Shown here one piece after another: positions 1 to 11,100 of a stretch of DNA of 64,000 nt; position 1 is the first letter of the stretch, and each line of letters opens with the position of its first letter. The DNA lies in NCBI RefSeq assembly GCF_024362695.1, contig NC_065417.1:3961001-4025000 (forward strand), read 5' to 3'. A program made the translations under genes and the position numbers. Below the pieces are notes generated by a model. The model was not told the origin of the DNA. It saw only the letters and a program-made list of their open reading frames with translations, and made no database searches. The stretch is from Pectinophora gossypiella (taxonomy: Eukaryota > Arthropoda > Insecta > Lepidoptera > Gelechiidae).

Positions 1-208
1 AAACAAATAAAAGAGAAGGTGCAGGTCGTGTCGGGAGGTGAAGGTTTTAGCGGGAAGAAGAGAGGAATGGCGATTACTCCACCGACAAGAGCGCAGCTCT
101 TAAATAGAGAGAGAGATGTAATATTGTCGGTGAATAAAGGCTATTTTTATTTTATTAACATACTGATTAAAGATACGCAGAATAAAAGCGAACTAAAACA
201 AATCTACA

Positions 209-344
209 CACGTCACCTTCACCCTAAGGAAAGGAAACTGACCATCAATTACTCTGAATGGTGAACAAATTCCACACGAAGATACTGCAAAATACCTTGG
301 CATGTGCCAGGACAGAAGGCTAACTTGGCAGAAACATCTAGAAT
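209..344 (+). pseudogene. Decayed LINE reverse-transcriptase fragment (jockey-like)
   Basis: One frame reads HVTFTLRKGN, a stop at 239-241, then ITLNGEQIPHEDTAKYLGM and DRRLTWQKHLE. The 'KYLG...DRRLTW..H' block is the stretch after the catalytic core of jockey-clade non-LTR reverse transcriptases. Both halves stay in the same frame on either side of the stop, so this is a lightly decayed fragment, truncated at both ends. It lies downstream of the last visible trailer hitch exon, probably in an intron. Confidence 0.75.
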
Positions 345-393
345 AGAAGAAAAACTGTAGACACAAAGTTAAAAAGAATCTTATTTTCCATAT

Positions 394-451
394 TTTCGGT
401 TTAATTTAATTTATACCTCAGTTTTAAGGTATAAATTAAATTAAACCGAAA
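394..451. repeat. Perfect 24-bp inverted repeat (hairpin)
   Basis: Arms at 394-417 and 428-451 are exact reverse complements around a 10-nt spacer. They are AT-rich (core TTTAATTTAATTTATACC). It may be the core of a small foldback element; no flanking duplication was found. The rest of 1-820 contains no exon I can support. Confidence 0.85.
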
Positions 452-820
452 TTACCTACTTGAAAAAAAAAATACTAGGAATCCACCGCAGGCTTCTTTA
501 ATAACTACCTACCTACTTGAAGTGGTCTACATCAGAATTAACGCCGGAACGATATTTTGCTTGATTTCTGCATGGAACTGTGCATCTACGATTATCAGCG
601 ATGTAAAGCACAGTAACGACTTAAACATAAACACCCAAAAAAAAAACATAACAGGTGTCACATAGCACAGGCCAGTCATAAAATATATAAAAGGGGCACT
701 CTCCGCCCTGCACCGTTACGAACTTGAAGTAACTCGCCCACATTTTTGTAATATCTGTGTAAGAACGAGATTTCCGTATAGGGTGTGTCAGGGCACTGGT
801 AATGTGGAAGCTGTCCTAAC

Positions 821-925
821 CTGTTGCTGATGGTGCTGTTGCTGTTGGTGCTGTTGTTGGTGGTGCTGCTGCTGGTGGTGCTGTTGCGGCTGGTGCTGCT
901 GGTGGTGCTGCTGCTGGTGGTGCGC
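821..925 (-). repeat. CAG/CAC trinucleotide tract encoding poly-Gln/His
   Basis: Trailer hitch exon 4 ends in a run of CAG, CAA and CAC codons: HHQQQ-type units repeated about ten times, reading in frame up to the donor at 820. Low-complexity Gln/His stretches are typical of RNP-granule proteins, and the length of such a tract may vary between alleles. Read on the plus strand it gives a Leu/Val-rich frame that is only a shadow. Confidence 0.85.
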
Positions 926-3900
926 GGCGGCCTGCGCACCGCCGCTGGGGTACCGCTGCCGCGAGCGCGAGTCGGCGCGGCCGCGCGCCTGCTGCTGCTT
1001 GCTGCCGCCCCGCGCCTCGCGCTGCTGCCCCGACCCGCCCGCTACCGACCCCACCTGCTGGCGTGTACACGGGTTAGCTAAATACCTCCACAACTCTACT
1101 GCATGGTTTAGGCTTTACGATAAACGGAAGTCAAATTTGAATTCCCTCATCTAGCCCAGTTTTATAGACACCATCAGCCAATGAAGATTGAATTTTAAAA
1201 TGAAATTTAACTGGTAGACCTTAGAGGGCCCTACATGATCATCAGCGTCTTAATATCCACTGCTGGACACAGAACTCGCATGCGTTATCATTACAGCAGC
1301 CAGCTGATAATTAACCCAGGACTAGAACAAATTAGATTCAAATTGAAAGACACCCTAGAAATAGTGTGTCACTGAAGGTAGAAGAAAAATAAATTACAAA
1401 TATTAAGTATAGCTAGATCTTACAAATTACAGATCATGCTGACTTTACAGTAATAAAATACAAAGAGACTACAGCATAGGGAATATTACCATATCAACAT
1501 AAGTAAATAAGGAAAAAACAACAATGATATAATTAATACTATTATAATACTATTTCTTTTTTTTATGTGATTTAAGTGCAATAAAGAGTTTTTGTATTGT
1601 ATGATATTGTGTATAACTATCTCTAAGAACATTACATAATACAACCATGTTCTATTTATAATTTGAGGGTAGGACTTGAACACAGGTGGTCCGAATGAAA
1701 GGTAAGGTGGACGACATTTACCTGGGTGCCCTGGTCGGCGGTGGGGCTCTTCCTGTGTCCGCCCACGGCCGGGGTTCCGGACCTAGACGCATTCTGCTGC
1801 GACCCTCCCCCAATCAGATCCAACATCGAACCTATATTCACAAAATTGAAGGTCCATTACAAAAATAAAGTGTGAAAGGTTTGGAATACTTGCTTTTGCC
1901 TAAGCTCGATCTGCATGGTTTACAAGCCTAGTAGGATAACATTAATTTGACAAAAGATAACATTTAAATTGAAACTAAATCACAAATAAAACATTTATAG
2001 GATATTGAATAAATGAAGAAAATTTACTTGTTTACACATAACAAATGTTATCCTACAAGGTAAGTATATAAAGTGAATTACAATAATTTGCCATGTAATG
2101 TCTCATCCACATTTTTTTTTAATTTTCAGGCACAGGTTTTATGTTTAGGCAGTTATTTTTTCATTTTTTTCAACCACAAATTGACCAGATTTGAAAATTA
2201 TTTTACATACACCAATATAAAATTGTGGATAAGACATAATAATGAAATTTTAAATGGAGTAATGGAAGGTAAACAAAAAATAAGAAGCATGAAGCACAAA
2301 CAAAGCCATATACACATTTTTTATATAATATTCATGTATAGTTTGACTTTAAAATAATGCTGGACAAGTTACAGACCAAGGAACTTGTATGCACATTGCG
2401 ATTTTTTTTCTATTAGTCTTAGTTTTAATAGTATTTTTACTCTGTTAGTTTTTTAGAATCCAAATATCTGTAATATTGTTAAAATATATTGCCACAGCCA
2501 ATTGTTTGTTACCCTGTGTTATGTTCCAAATACATGTAATTATATCACAACCACCTATTGTATGTATGTATATATTAGTTACACTGCTATCCTACATAAT
2601 ATAGTGTTATTATAACCAACTTTCAATGTTTGATACAATGTAGATACCTAATAAATTGTCATCCATTTTTAAAGTTAATACTATGTTAGTTATATTATAA
2701 GGGAAAAGAGTAATAACAAATATGATAAATAGAAATAAATAAATGAAAGAAGAATATAGACAGGATGTTAAAGCATAAACCCTATCTTAGCCAGATACTT
2801 TTCTGTTATATTATGAGAATAAACACTTTTCCCAATAAATAACATAAGGAATCATGTTTGTTCAAATTTCCAATAGGAATTTATTTTCAAAGTATCTGCC
2901 TAAGGATCTAAAAATCGCAAAGCGGCATATATGAAAGCTAAAGCAAAAAAAAACTAGAAAAAAACCTTGGTCTTTCACTTGGTTGGCATGATGTGCCACA
3001 CCCGAGCCAATAGGAGCCGTGGCCGGCTGTGGCTGTGGAGCCAGATCCACCGACGTTTGCGGGGACAACTCACTGGTCTTGTTGAGGCCAGGCGCATGCA
3101 CGCCTGCCGGGAAGCCGGCCATGGGGTGGTACTGCGGGTATGGGGCTTGCCCCACCACCGGGTGCGTGAACTGCCCGCCGAACTGCGCCGGCGCCGCGCC
3201 CCCGCCCAGCGACGGCGGCACCGACATCTGCATGATGGCGGGGTCGTTCGGCAGTGATGGAACATTGTTCAGCACTCGAATGTCCTTTATATCGGAGCCT
3301 CGGAACAAGATGTAGTCGTACACTTGGCTCTGGGGCGCTACCGGGTACTGCGTCTCCCGATCCTCCGTCCCAAAAGATCGCACTGTACGACACAAAAAAA
3401 ACGTAATTACATCGACTCTACTACATCTAATATCGAACGGGGACGCGATAGCTGTTTACGAGGGAAGAATCGTTATCAACGTCATCAAAGTGAAACTGCG
3501 GTCACTTATGAGAATCTAACAACTTTCCTATGGGGGTAGAACGAAAACAATGTGCCACGTCTAATAAGATGCTCGATCCCTCACAAATTACAGGGAAAAC
3601 ACGTAATAACGGATAGATTACGACCGCTTTCCCAAACAATAAACAAAGATTGAGTTTGAATCACGAGAGGGAAAAGAAATCTTTCTAGAGAGGTCGAATT
3701 AAGTTTCTGCACAAATGCAATAAGAGGGTAAAAGTATACGAAGAGAAAAGGCGAAATATAGTAGACGGGGGCATATTATACGATGACAGTATCCATTTGT
3801 CAACTTACCGCTAGCCAAAGCGATAGTACATTCCTGAGGATCAACGGTGAAAAGTCGGCCTTCATAGCGGATGTCAGCTTTCGATATTAGGCTTATTTTA

Positions 3901-3929
3901 GAGCCCAACTCAGGCATGCCAGAACTCAT
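821..3929 (-). CDS. tral: Trailer hitch / LSM14 homolog, 5' four exons (3' part outside window)
   Basis: This is an RNA-granule protein of the LSM14/Scd6 family, which acts in P-bodies and germline RNPs to repress mRNAs. Coding exons on the minus strand are 3809-3929 (start ATG at 3929), 2966-3382, 1722-1831 and 821-1054. Phases join cleanly to 294 codons. Exon 1 opens with MSSGMPELGSKISLISKADI and continues into RYEGRLFTVDPQECTIALA, the N-terminal divergent Sm fold, which finishes in exon 2 (YDYILFRGSDIKDIRVL). A Pro/Gly/Gln-rich linker follows. Exon 4 is a Gln/His tract. The expected FDF, FFD and TFG boxes are absent here and must lie left of the window. The exon 2 donor (GTTTTT at 2965) and the exon 4 acceptor (CAG before 1054, weak pyrimidine tract but a CTAAC branch-like site) are the least certain junctions. 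Confidence 0.9.
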
Positions 3930-4128
3930 TGTGACACTTTAGAAATTAACTGCAGATGACAAAGATTTTTATAGATATCGTCGACCGCAAAAACTCAGTC
4001 ATCGACAAAATGACTGACGGAAAGTTAGCACAGAAGTTAGTAACAAGCCCGGCGTTTACAAACAGCTGTGACATGAGCAAAGAGAAAGGAGCAGTTTCAC
4101 AAGATGAAAAAAAAGACATGCAACTGTA

Positions 4129-4640
4129 GCGCCATCTATCGGCGCGAACCTCGGTTCCGGGCGTCATCTGAGAGGAAAAATATTTGAAAGAATTAATCAC
4201 CGCCGCGGCGGCGATAGCGGAGCGGGGAGCGGCGCGTTCAAATGCTAAGATTTATATTGACGTGTTCTCGATGGCAGCGGCGCGGCGAGGGAGGTACGAG
4301 CGGTGCGCTCTAGTCGAGCGGTGTCTCTGCGTTTGAAATTCGCCTTTTTGTTTCCTTTGTTCATTATAGGGATTCAGATCTTCTTTTGCCCATAATAAAT
4401 CGTACGAAACAAAAGAACTACAATCGAAAATGTGTTGTCGCCGTTTCGATATTGCGTTCATTTGAGACACAACTCTATACAGCCGCAACACCACGCGATT
4501 CGGCCGCTGGCATCGAGAACAGAACAGCGGCCGCCGCGCCGCTCCCTGCGCCGCTATCGCCGCCACACCGCTGCCGCTGTCATCCAGTTTGAACCTTAAT
4601 GGGTCGATTGCGATAAGCGCTGATTGAGGGAATCAATTTT
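4129..4640 (+). repeat. Interspersed repeat (family A), split by an insertion
   Basis: The left part (about 4129-4199, GCGCGAACCTCGGTTCCGGG, then GAGGAAAAATATTTGAAAGA) and the right part (about 4600-4640, GGGTCGATTGCGATAAGCGC) match two other copies in the window. Those are a plus copy inside 60784-61104 and a minus copy at about 25675-25922, where the two parts are nearly contiguous. The 400 bp between them here (4200-4599) is therefore inserted sequence. Confidence 0.75.
4200..4599. mobile_element. GC-rich inserted element with inverted terminal arms
   Basis: The block is bounded by the two halves of family A. Near its ends it carries exact inverted arms: 4207-4220 (GGCGGCGATAGCGG) pairs with 4551-4564, and 4225-4236 pairs with 4535-4546. 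The ends are far richer in G+C than the surroundings. There is no credible long ORF. It may be a foldback or MITE-like element, or a captured CpG-rich fragment. The target duplication is unclear. Confidence 0.55.
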
Positions 4641-5168
4641 ACCTAATCTGAACATTTGATATGGTATGGTCATTCAATGAAATCTGTAAATATAACTAAT
4701 TCATTTAACTGAATACATATAAAATATAAATTATAATGTTAAACGAAGAAAAATCTTTACAGCGCCATCTATATTGGTATTGAGGAATGTGGCCTGCAAA
4801 GTTCCTCAGTTTTATGATACCCTTCTGTATTTTTAGCTTTAATTATCTGTGGTTATGTTTCGAGCATAGACAAATCATTATAACTTTTTAAATGGGACCT
4901 TTTTGACAAGTTTTGGACCTTTTGACAATGTCATCCGGATAAGAATAACATGACGTTCGTGCATTTTGCATTTTGCTTGGCGGCTTTTCTCTATAGTCTA
5001 TGATTGTTGACGTCCGTTGAATTTTGATTTCTGACGGAAAAATACGAAAACAATACGTAATTTCGCTAAAAGCAAATAGATTATAATAAAAAGTGCATAG
5101 TTTTGTGGAATTTGTGAACAGGATATTATTGGTTATATGACAGGCGTGTGTATGGCTTGTTTGCAAAA

Positions 5169-8100
5169 ATGTTAGAAAATCCAATAACTTCAACTCCTCT
5201 GCAAAGGCAGAGCCTTGGCGGGAGCAGCGGCAGCTCTATAATAAAAAGAAGGAGTCTCATACCACACACTCGAGTAACCAGAGCCAGAGATGATGTATGT
5301 ATACATAAATCCATTATAATGATAGTCAACAAACACCAGTTGGGGCATAATTCTATTTAATTTATTCCCACACAATTCTTCCAGTTTTCCTTTTATCTTA
5401 CACATTTATTTACCTTCCAACTATGTACCAGGATGAGTAGTTAGTGCTAACATTTAAAAAGCTTTCTAAATTTTATATAATAAATTGTCTAGCAAGTTCA
5501 TTTAAGTTTTGTAAATAAACACTTGTTGCTTAGCACTTTTTTCTCTTGGTAGCATGATTTACATTATCTTAGTGACTGCTTTAGGATAGTACTTTAATTG
5601 AAACTTTTAAACTCTACTTGCATTAATATGTCTACTTGACTTTCTATTTTTGTTTCAAGTGATTGTGGCATTGAAATGATACTCTACTGGAAGAAGTGTA
5701 ATTGTTCACTCGCAGCGCACTAAAGATCTAAAGAACTTGCCATTCAAGTTATACTAAAATACACTCTTAAACACTAAGATAATGTAAATCGCCCATAATC
5801 ATGATGAAAAAAAAAAATTCACTCAAAAATTTACGTAAAATCTTTATTATTGCAAGAGGAACGCTTGAACATAAATGTAAAGAGTGTTTATTAAAACTTC
5901 AGGATTGCAACGATGATGATGCTGAGAGGTCTTCACTGGTGGCATCAGAGCGCGCGGTGGCGTCGTCGACGCCGACGCAGTCCCCGCGCCGCGGCCGTGA
6001 GACCATGTCTTCATCGCCACAGAAGGAACACTTTCAAGGATGTTTGAAACTCTATGCTGAAAATGTAAGTACATAGATTCATAAAATTATATTTATAAAC
6101 TGAATTCATTGGCCAGCTCTAAAACACCTGCCAGGAATTCTGATGTTGGTGCCTTACATTTAAGGTTCAGGGTTGAATTTCACTTTTATTTATTAGCCAT
6201 AAATTCAGATACAATACTTGTTTTTTATATAATTTAATAAAGGGCAAATTCCATTATTCGGTGGTAACGTTTAGGTAGGTATCTGTGTGCCATTGGCAAA
6301 GGCCTCCCTCAATCTATTCCACTCCTCTTTGCATATAGCCGTTCTAGTCCAGGTTCTTCCGGTCATTACAATTTCGTCCTCCCGAAATTCACTTTAAATA
6401 GAAATAAATACATAACTTTAAAGTATGTACTCTTTACATTCCAGAAAATAAACAAAGATAATGCCTGGAACCTGCAGTTGATAGACTTCATGACATCAAT
6501 GTTGAGGAAACATGACTCTAGAATGGAAAACTTGCAGACAGCATCCACGGTGGTGGATGCTTCAGCCAGGATTTACTCATTCAGGGTGGATGCTGTGCAT
6601 TATGATGTGCTCAAGATGGCTGGAGGACTGAGTAAAGCTGCTCAGGTAATGTGCTTTTCTTAATAAACCTACAGCTACAAAAGCTGGTTAGCTTGAAGCT
6701 ACAAAGGTATTGGGAATATTAATTTCTGTTATGTTTTTGTTTGTGTCAATGACTTGCTATTATAGAAGAGGATTACATTTCACTGACCTCAGGGAATAGA
6801 ACAATTTAATTATGACATGGAAGTAACAATCTCCTTTTTATTCAGGCTCTGTCATGCTACGCTTCTTAGGAACACTTGATAACGTAATTAATTTGGATGA
6901 TCTAGCCTCTAGCAGACATTCTCTACATAAAATCTTTTTTCTTTTTATTTATTCTTCTTTTTCTGCAGACTAAGAGAGGTAAGAAGGACGACGAGGGTTG
7001 CACACAAGATGAAGGCGCAGTGGACGGTGACGTAACCACGGCGCCTGTTAAAAAGAAGAAGAAACGATCCAAGGGCGCAGTAGCCGCCAACCCTGACGTC
7101 TTCAACGGGGATTTTGATGCAAATGATTGTATAGGTAGGAGAAGACTACAAATACTTTTAAAAATAGAACTTTTTCCTTGATTCTCTCAGCAGATTTTTG
7201 ACTGTGTTACATACTCGTCCTTTGAAATTAGCCATCATTTATAATCAAGTCTAATATACTTTATTGCACACAAACAGAACATACAAAAATTATACATTTT
7301 ATAAGTAACTTCAGTAGGTGTGCATTTAAAATTTTGTTATCAAAAGGTGTTCCCAAATGTCATGTTTATAGTGTTCAAATGGAATGGTTCTTCTCTTTCC
7401 AATCATCTCTACCATGGGGATGGGTGAACTACATAGTTCGTACTTTATCCTATGTTTCTATCCTTTTCTGTCACTCAGAACTGCCATTTGCTTGAGCGAG
7501 ACAACGCGACGGAAGGATATATCTATCTATCTAAATCAGCGTAAATGCATATCCAATTTTGGACGTAGGCCTCTACCATGTTTTTCCACTTCCGACGATC
7601 TTGGGCTATCGACATCAAGCCATCTCATTAGTGGTCTTCCACGCGCTATTTCCTGAGGTACAAACTTAGATTTTTAAAATTAAATACTTTATGTTACAGA
7701 CCCATTCTTCGAGAGACTAGCAGCGACCACGGGCGACGTTACTTCATCGAACCGAGCGTTCAACGCGACCTTACCAATAGACGACAAGACACTTGGACTC
7801 ATTTTACGGTAAGAAAATTATCAGAATGCAACTCAACCACGTAATGTAGTAGCAGTCGCCGTTGTGGAACACGGCAAGGATGACATTGGCCCCGATTCCT
7901 GCAGACACCTCCTAATATTATTTTAAGTTATACCTGTCATTTTCTTATCCGTCGAAAAGGAAAGGGACGGATAATTGACAACTGTTAATTTTAAAGTGAA
8001 TGAATGAATACCCGGGCAATGAAATAGGCTTCTCGCCGATATGCAAACCGTTTCACGTGTGCTGTCGACATAATTCTGCCGGGTTATTGTCCAATATAAG

Positions 8101-11100
8101 AAGAAGAAAAGAAAAGAAAGTGTTTTGGGAAGATTTCTTAACTTTCTACTACGGAAATCTGCTGCTTATCTTATCATACCAGGCATGTCCAATAAGTTGA
8201 CTGCGAGATTATGTCCGACATGAATTCAGTTCATGGTTAACTTTGTCCAACATGAAGGACTATTCATATGGGCCGGGTATCCATTGGCTAGGAACACCTC
8301 AGTGATGCCAGACATTTTTTTTATTACAGAACAGACGACCTATTCCTAGAGCCAATAAAGGAGAATGTACCAGAGGACATCGACCTGACGGAGCGCATCA
8401 CGATAGCCCTGAAGCTGCTACCTGCGTTCACGAGCAGCGATCAGATCTGTGAACCATTTACTGGCTTCTCTATCAGCAACTGGGACCCAGAGACCGAGGA
8501 TACGTGAGTCTTCTTCTATCGTGTGGGTTGTAAGGTGCATTACCTATTTCATCAACCCTGATATCAGGGTTACTATTGACACGCCAAAGGTGTATGGATG
8601 TATGGATGATTCTTTTCTATCTTATCTATATGTGTCTATTTTTGTATGTATGTGTATGTGTGGCTGCGGTTCCTAATGGGTTAATAGCTGACGATTTTTT
8701 TACCAGTGATTCTCGCGTGAACAACTGGGTGGAGGACAACCGCCTGAACCTGTCTCAACAGGCGTTGGCCTTCGACGTCAACGCTGAGGTGGAGCCAATA
8801 CCTCAGGATGAGCAGCATAACGATTTATATGGTGTGTACTATAAGCTTCTTATCTGTTCTAGAAGCTCCTTATTAGTTCTGGTGGTTTCTTTCTCGCACT
8901 CCAATTCGTGTTTGTAATAAAAGCCATAAAGTCCCCGAAAAACCATGTAATTCTACTCTGCTTAAAATTTACATAACTACAAAAACGACTATGTTCGTAG
9001 AATAAAAACCGGCACTTAGGGTGGCTTTTAGTGGCCCACTAAACATGTTTAAAGACCCTTACGCAAGCCACCCTTACTAGTTTCTTTAGGTTTTGGTTTA
9101 ATTGGAGTAATTTAAGCCGGTGAATGTTTATGAAGGTTGATAAAAAACATCATATAAAATTTTCATGAAACAAGTACAAGAAAGCAGGTGGTGGACGTCC
9201 TGAGATAAAAGGGCCTCAGCACCGTAAACACGCGACTCTTTCTCGTCACGACAGACGTCTACTGTCTCTTTCTGTGCAATGCTGCTCGAGAGGGACGGGT
9301 GACGTATGTCGAGGCGAGAAAGAGGTATTTAGAGTGCGCGCCCCTCAGACGAGGAGCCGCTGGGCGGCATCTCGAGCGGCGAGGAGGCGGACGTGTGCGT
9401 GGCGGCGTGCGTGGCGCGCGCGGCGGGCGGCGCGGCGGCGCGCCTCACGGACATGCGGCCCGCGGCGCGCGCAGACACGCGGCTGGAGTACTCGTACTGC
9501 GGGGCCATCGTGGCCGCCTGGGCCGGGCCCAGCCACTGGCGGCTCAAGAACAACAGAGGTGACCACTTGTATAATAACTTAACGTTATATATGTATGGCT
9601 GCCCACCCTCTTGTCTGTGACGAGTTAGTTGCCTCTCAATAAATGACAATATAAAAAAGAACGTTTTTGTTATCTTCAGATCTGTCTTTATTTAGTAATC
9701 ACAATTTCATAATTTATCTTTGACCTAGAAAGAGCCAATTAGAACAGGGTAATAATTCAAGTCGTGCCCCGTATATCAAAACTTACAAGCCCTGTCCCAC
9801 AACAAATTTTCTTGTAAAAATTTACAAAACTACACATGTAAATTTCATGTTACTAGTGTCAATATTTCACAAATATACTTTACAATCCCTCTACTTTTTT
9901 TTGATAAACGTAATTTACACGTACTTGTGAGTAAATTGTAGCTTGTGAACGTGTAGACTTGTAAGTTTTGATAAACATGGCACAGCTTGGATTATTGTTC
10001 CCTGTTCTAATTGACTAGCATCCTAGGTCAAAGATAAATTACGAAATTCTGATTACTAAATAAAGACTGTTCTGATGATAACAAAAACGTTCTCTTTTTT
10101 CTATTTAACTTATTATACCCAAAGCTAAAACACCCATTTTTCACTATACGCAATAGGTATGTGTGAATCATTCCACATAAAAGTCAAGAATCAAGATTGA
10201 CTTGATTAACATTTTTTAATTTTCTTTAAAAATATCAAAATCCATGTTCCATTCATCATAATCATTAACCGGAAATCGTCCACTGCTGGGCATAATCTCC
10301 CCAATCCCACAATGACCAATCTTCTACTACCCATATCCAAGAGTTTCCCGCGACCTTCAGAAGGTCATCTGTCATGTTACATTACTCTTTACTATTTCCT
10401 TACAGCATCAAAACTATCGGAGCGCACACAATCAACGGGCGGCCGCCTCACAGTGGACGGGACCACCAAAAAGCCCCCTAGAACGAAGCGCCAGCTGGAC
10501 TTCCTGGGCGCAGGGCTCGCCTTCGACTGCAGGGCCGAGCCCACGGGCGAGTACGAGCCCACGCAGCCGGCCAAGATTGTCATCAGCAGGAAGACACTCG
10601 CTACTGGACATACCTGGAATGAAGCCAACTTTAAAACTCCTATAGATAGGTGAGTCTCTCGTTTCTACTTCGTTTTGAAAGATCGACGGAACATAACCTC
10701 ATGACTAAATCCCAATTGGTTGGGGGATTCACCGCAAAATGAACTGAGTACCCACATATCACCGAACTTTTTGTTAAAGAAAAATCGACTTTAAGTTTTC
10801 TATGGTATACAGTATACATGATATCAACTCAGATGGTCTGAATCATCCCTCTAAGTTTTCGTTACGATGTCACTAAAACCCTGTATGTATATTTGGATTT
10901 TTATATTTTAATATATTTTCACAGAGGCCTAGACGAGTCCCACTTCCGCAAGTTATTCCTGCGCCGTAACGTGATGCTGCCCCGCAAGAGGTCGCTGGAA
11001 GCCAGCAAGCCGGCTGACGTCGAACCGCTGGAGGTGGACGCGGCCAGGGATTACGACTACAACAACGAGAACGACGCCTCCTACTGCGTCAATAACGTAC

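Larger units (their letters stand above)
3930..5168. promoter_or_regulatory. Divergent spacer between trailer hitch and barren
   Basis: This 1.24-kb gap separates the two start codons. Both promoters must lie here or in unseen 5' UTR introns. The middle is occupied by a repeat (4129-4640) that is itself interrupted by a GC-rich block. I see no clear TATA box or DRE at the expected distances, so start sites are not assigned. Confidence 0.5.

Noticed and set aside
824..1081. Plus-strand Leu/Val-rich frame resembling a membrane helix run
   Set aside because: It is the complement of the trailer hitch Gln/His tract: CAG repeats read on the other strand give Leu and Val codons.
4252..4592. Small ORFs in the GC-rich block upstream of barren
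   Set aside because: Composition-driven open frames inside an inserted repeat. No family motif and no splice context.
9299..9562. Arg/Gly-rich proteins in several frames around barren exon 8
   Set aside because: High GC opens all frames. Only the frame in phase with exons 7 and 9 continues barren.
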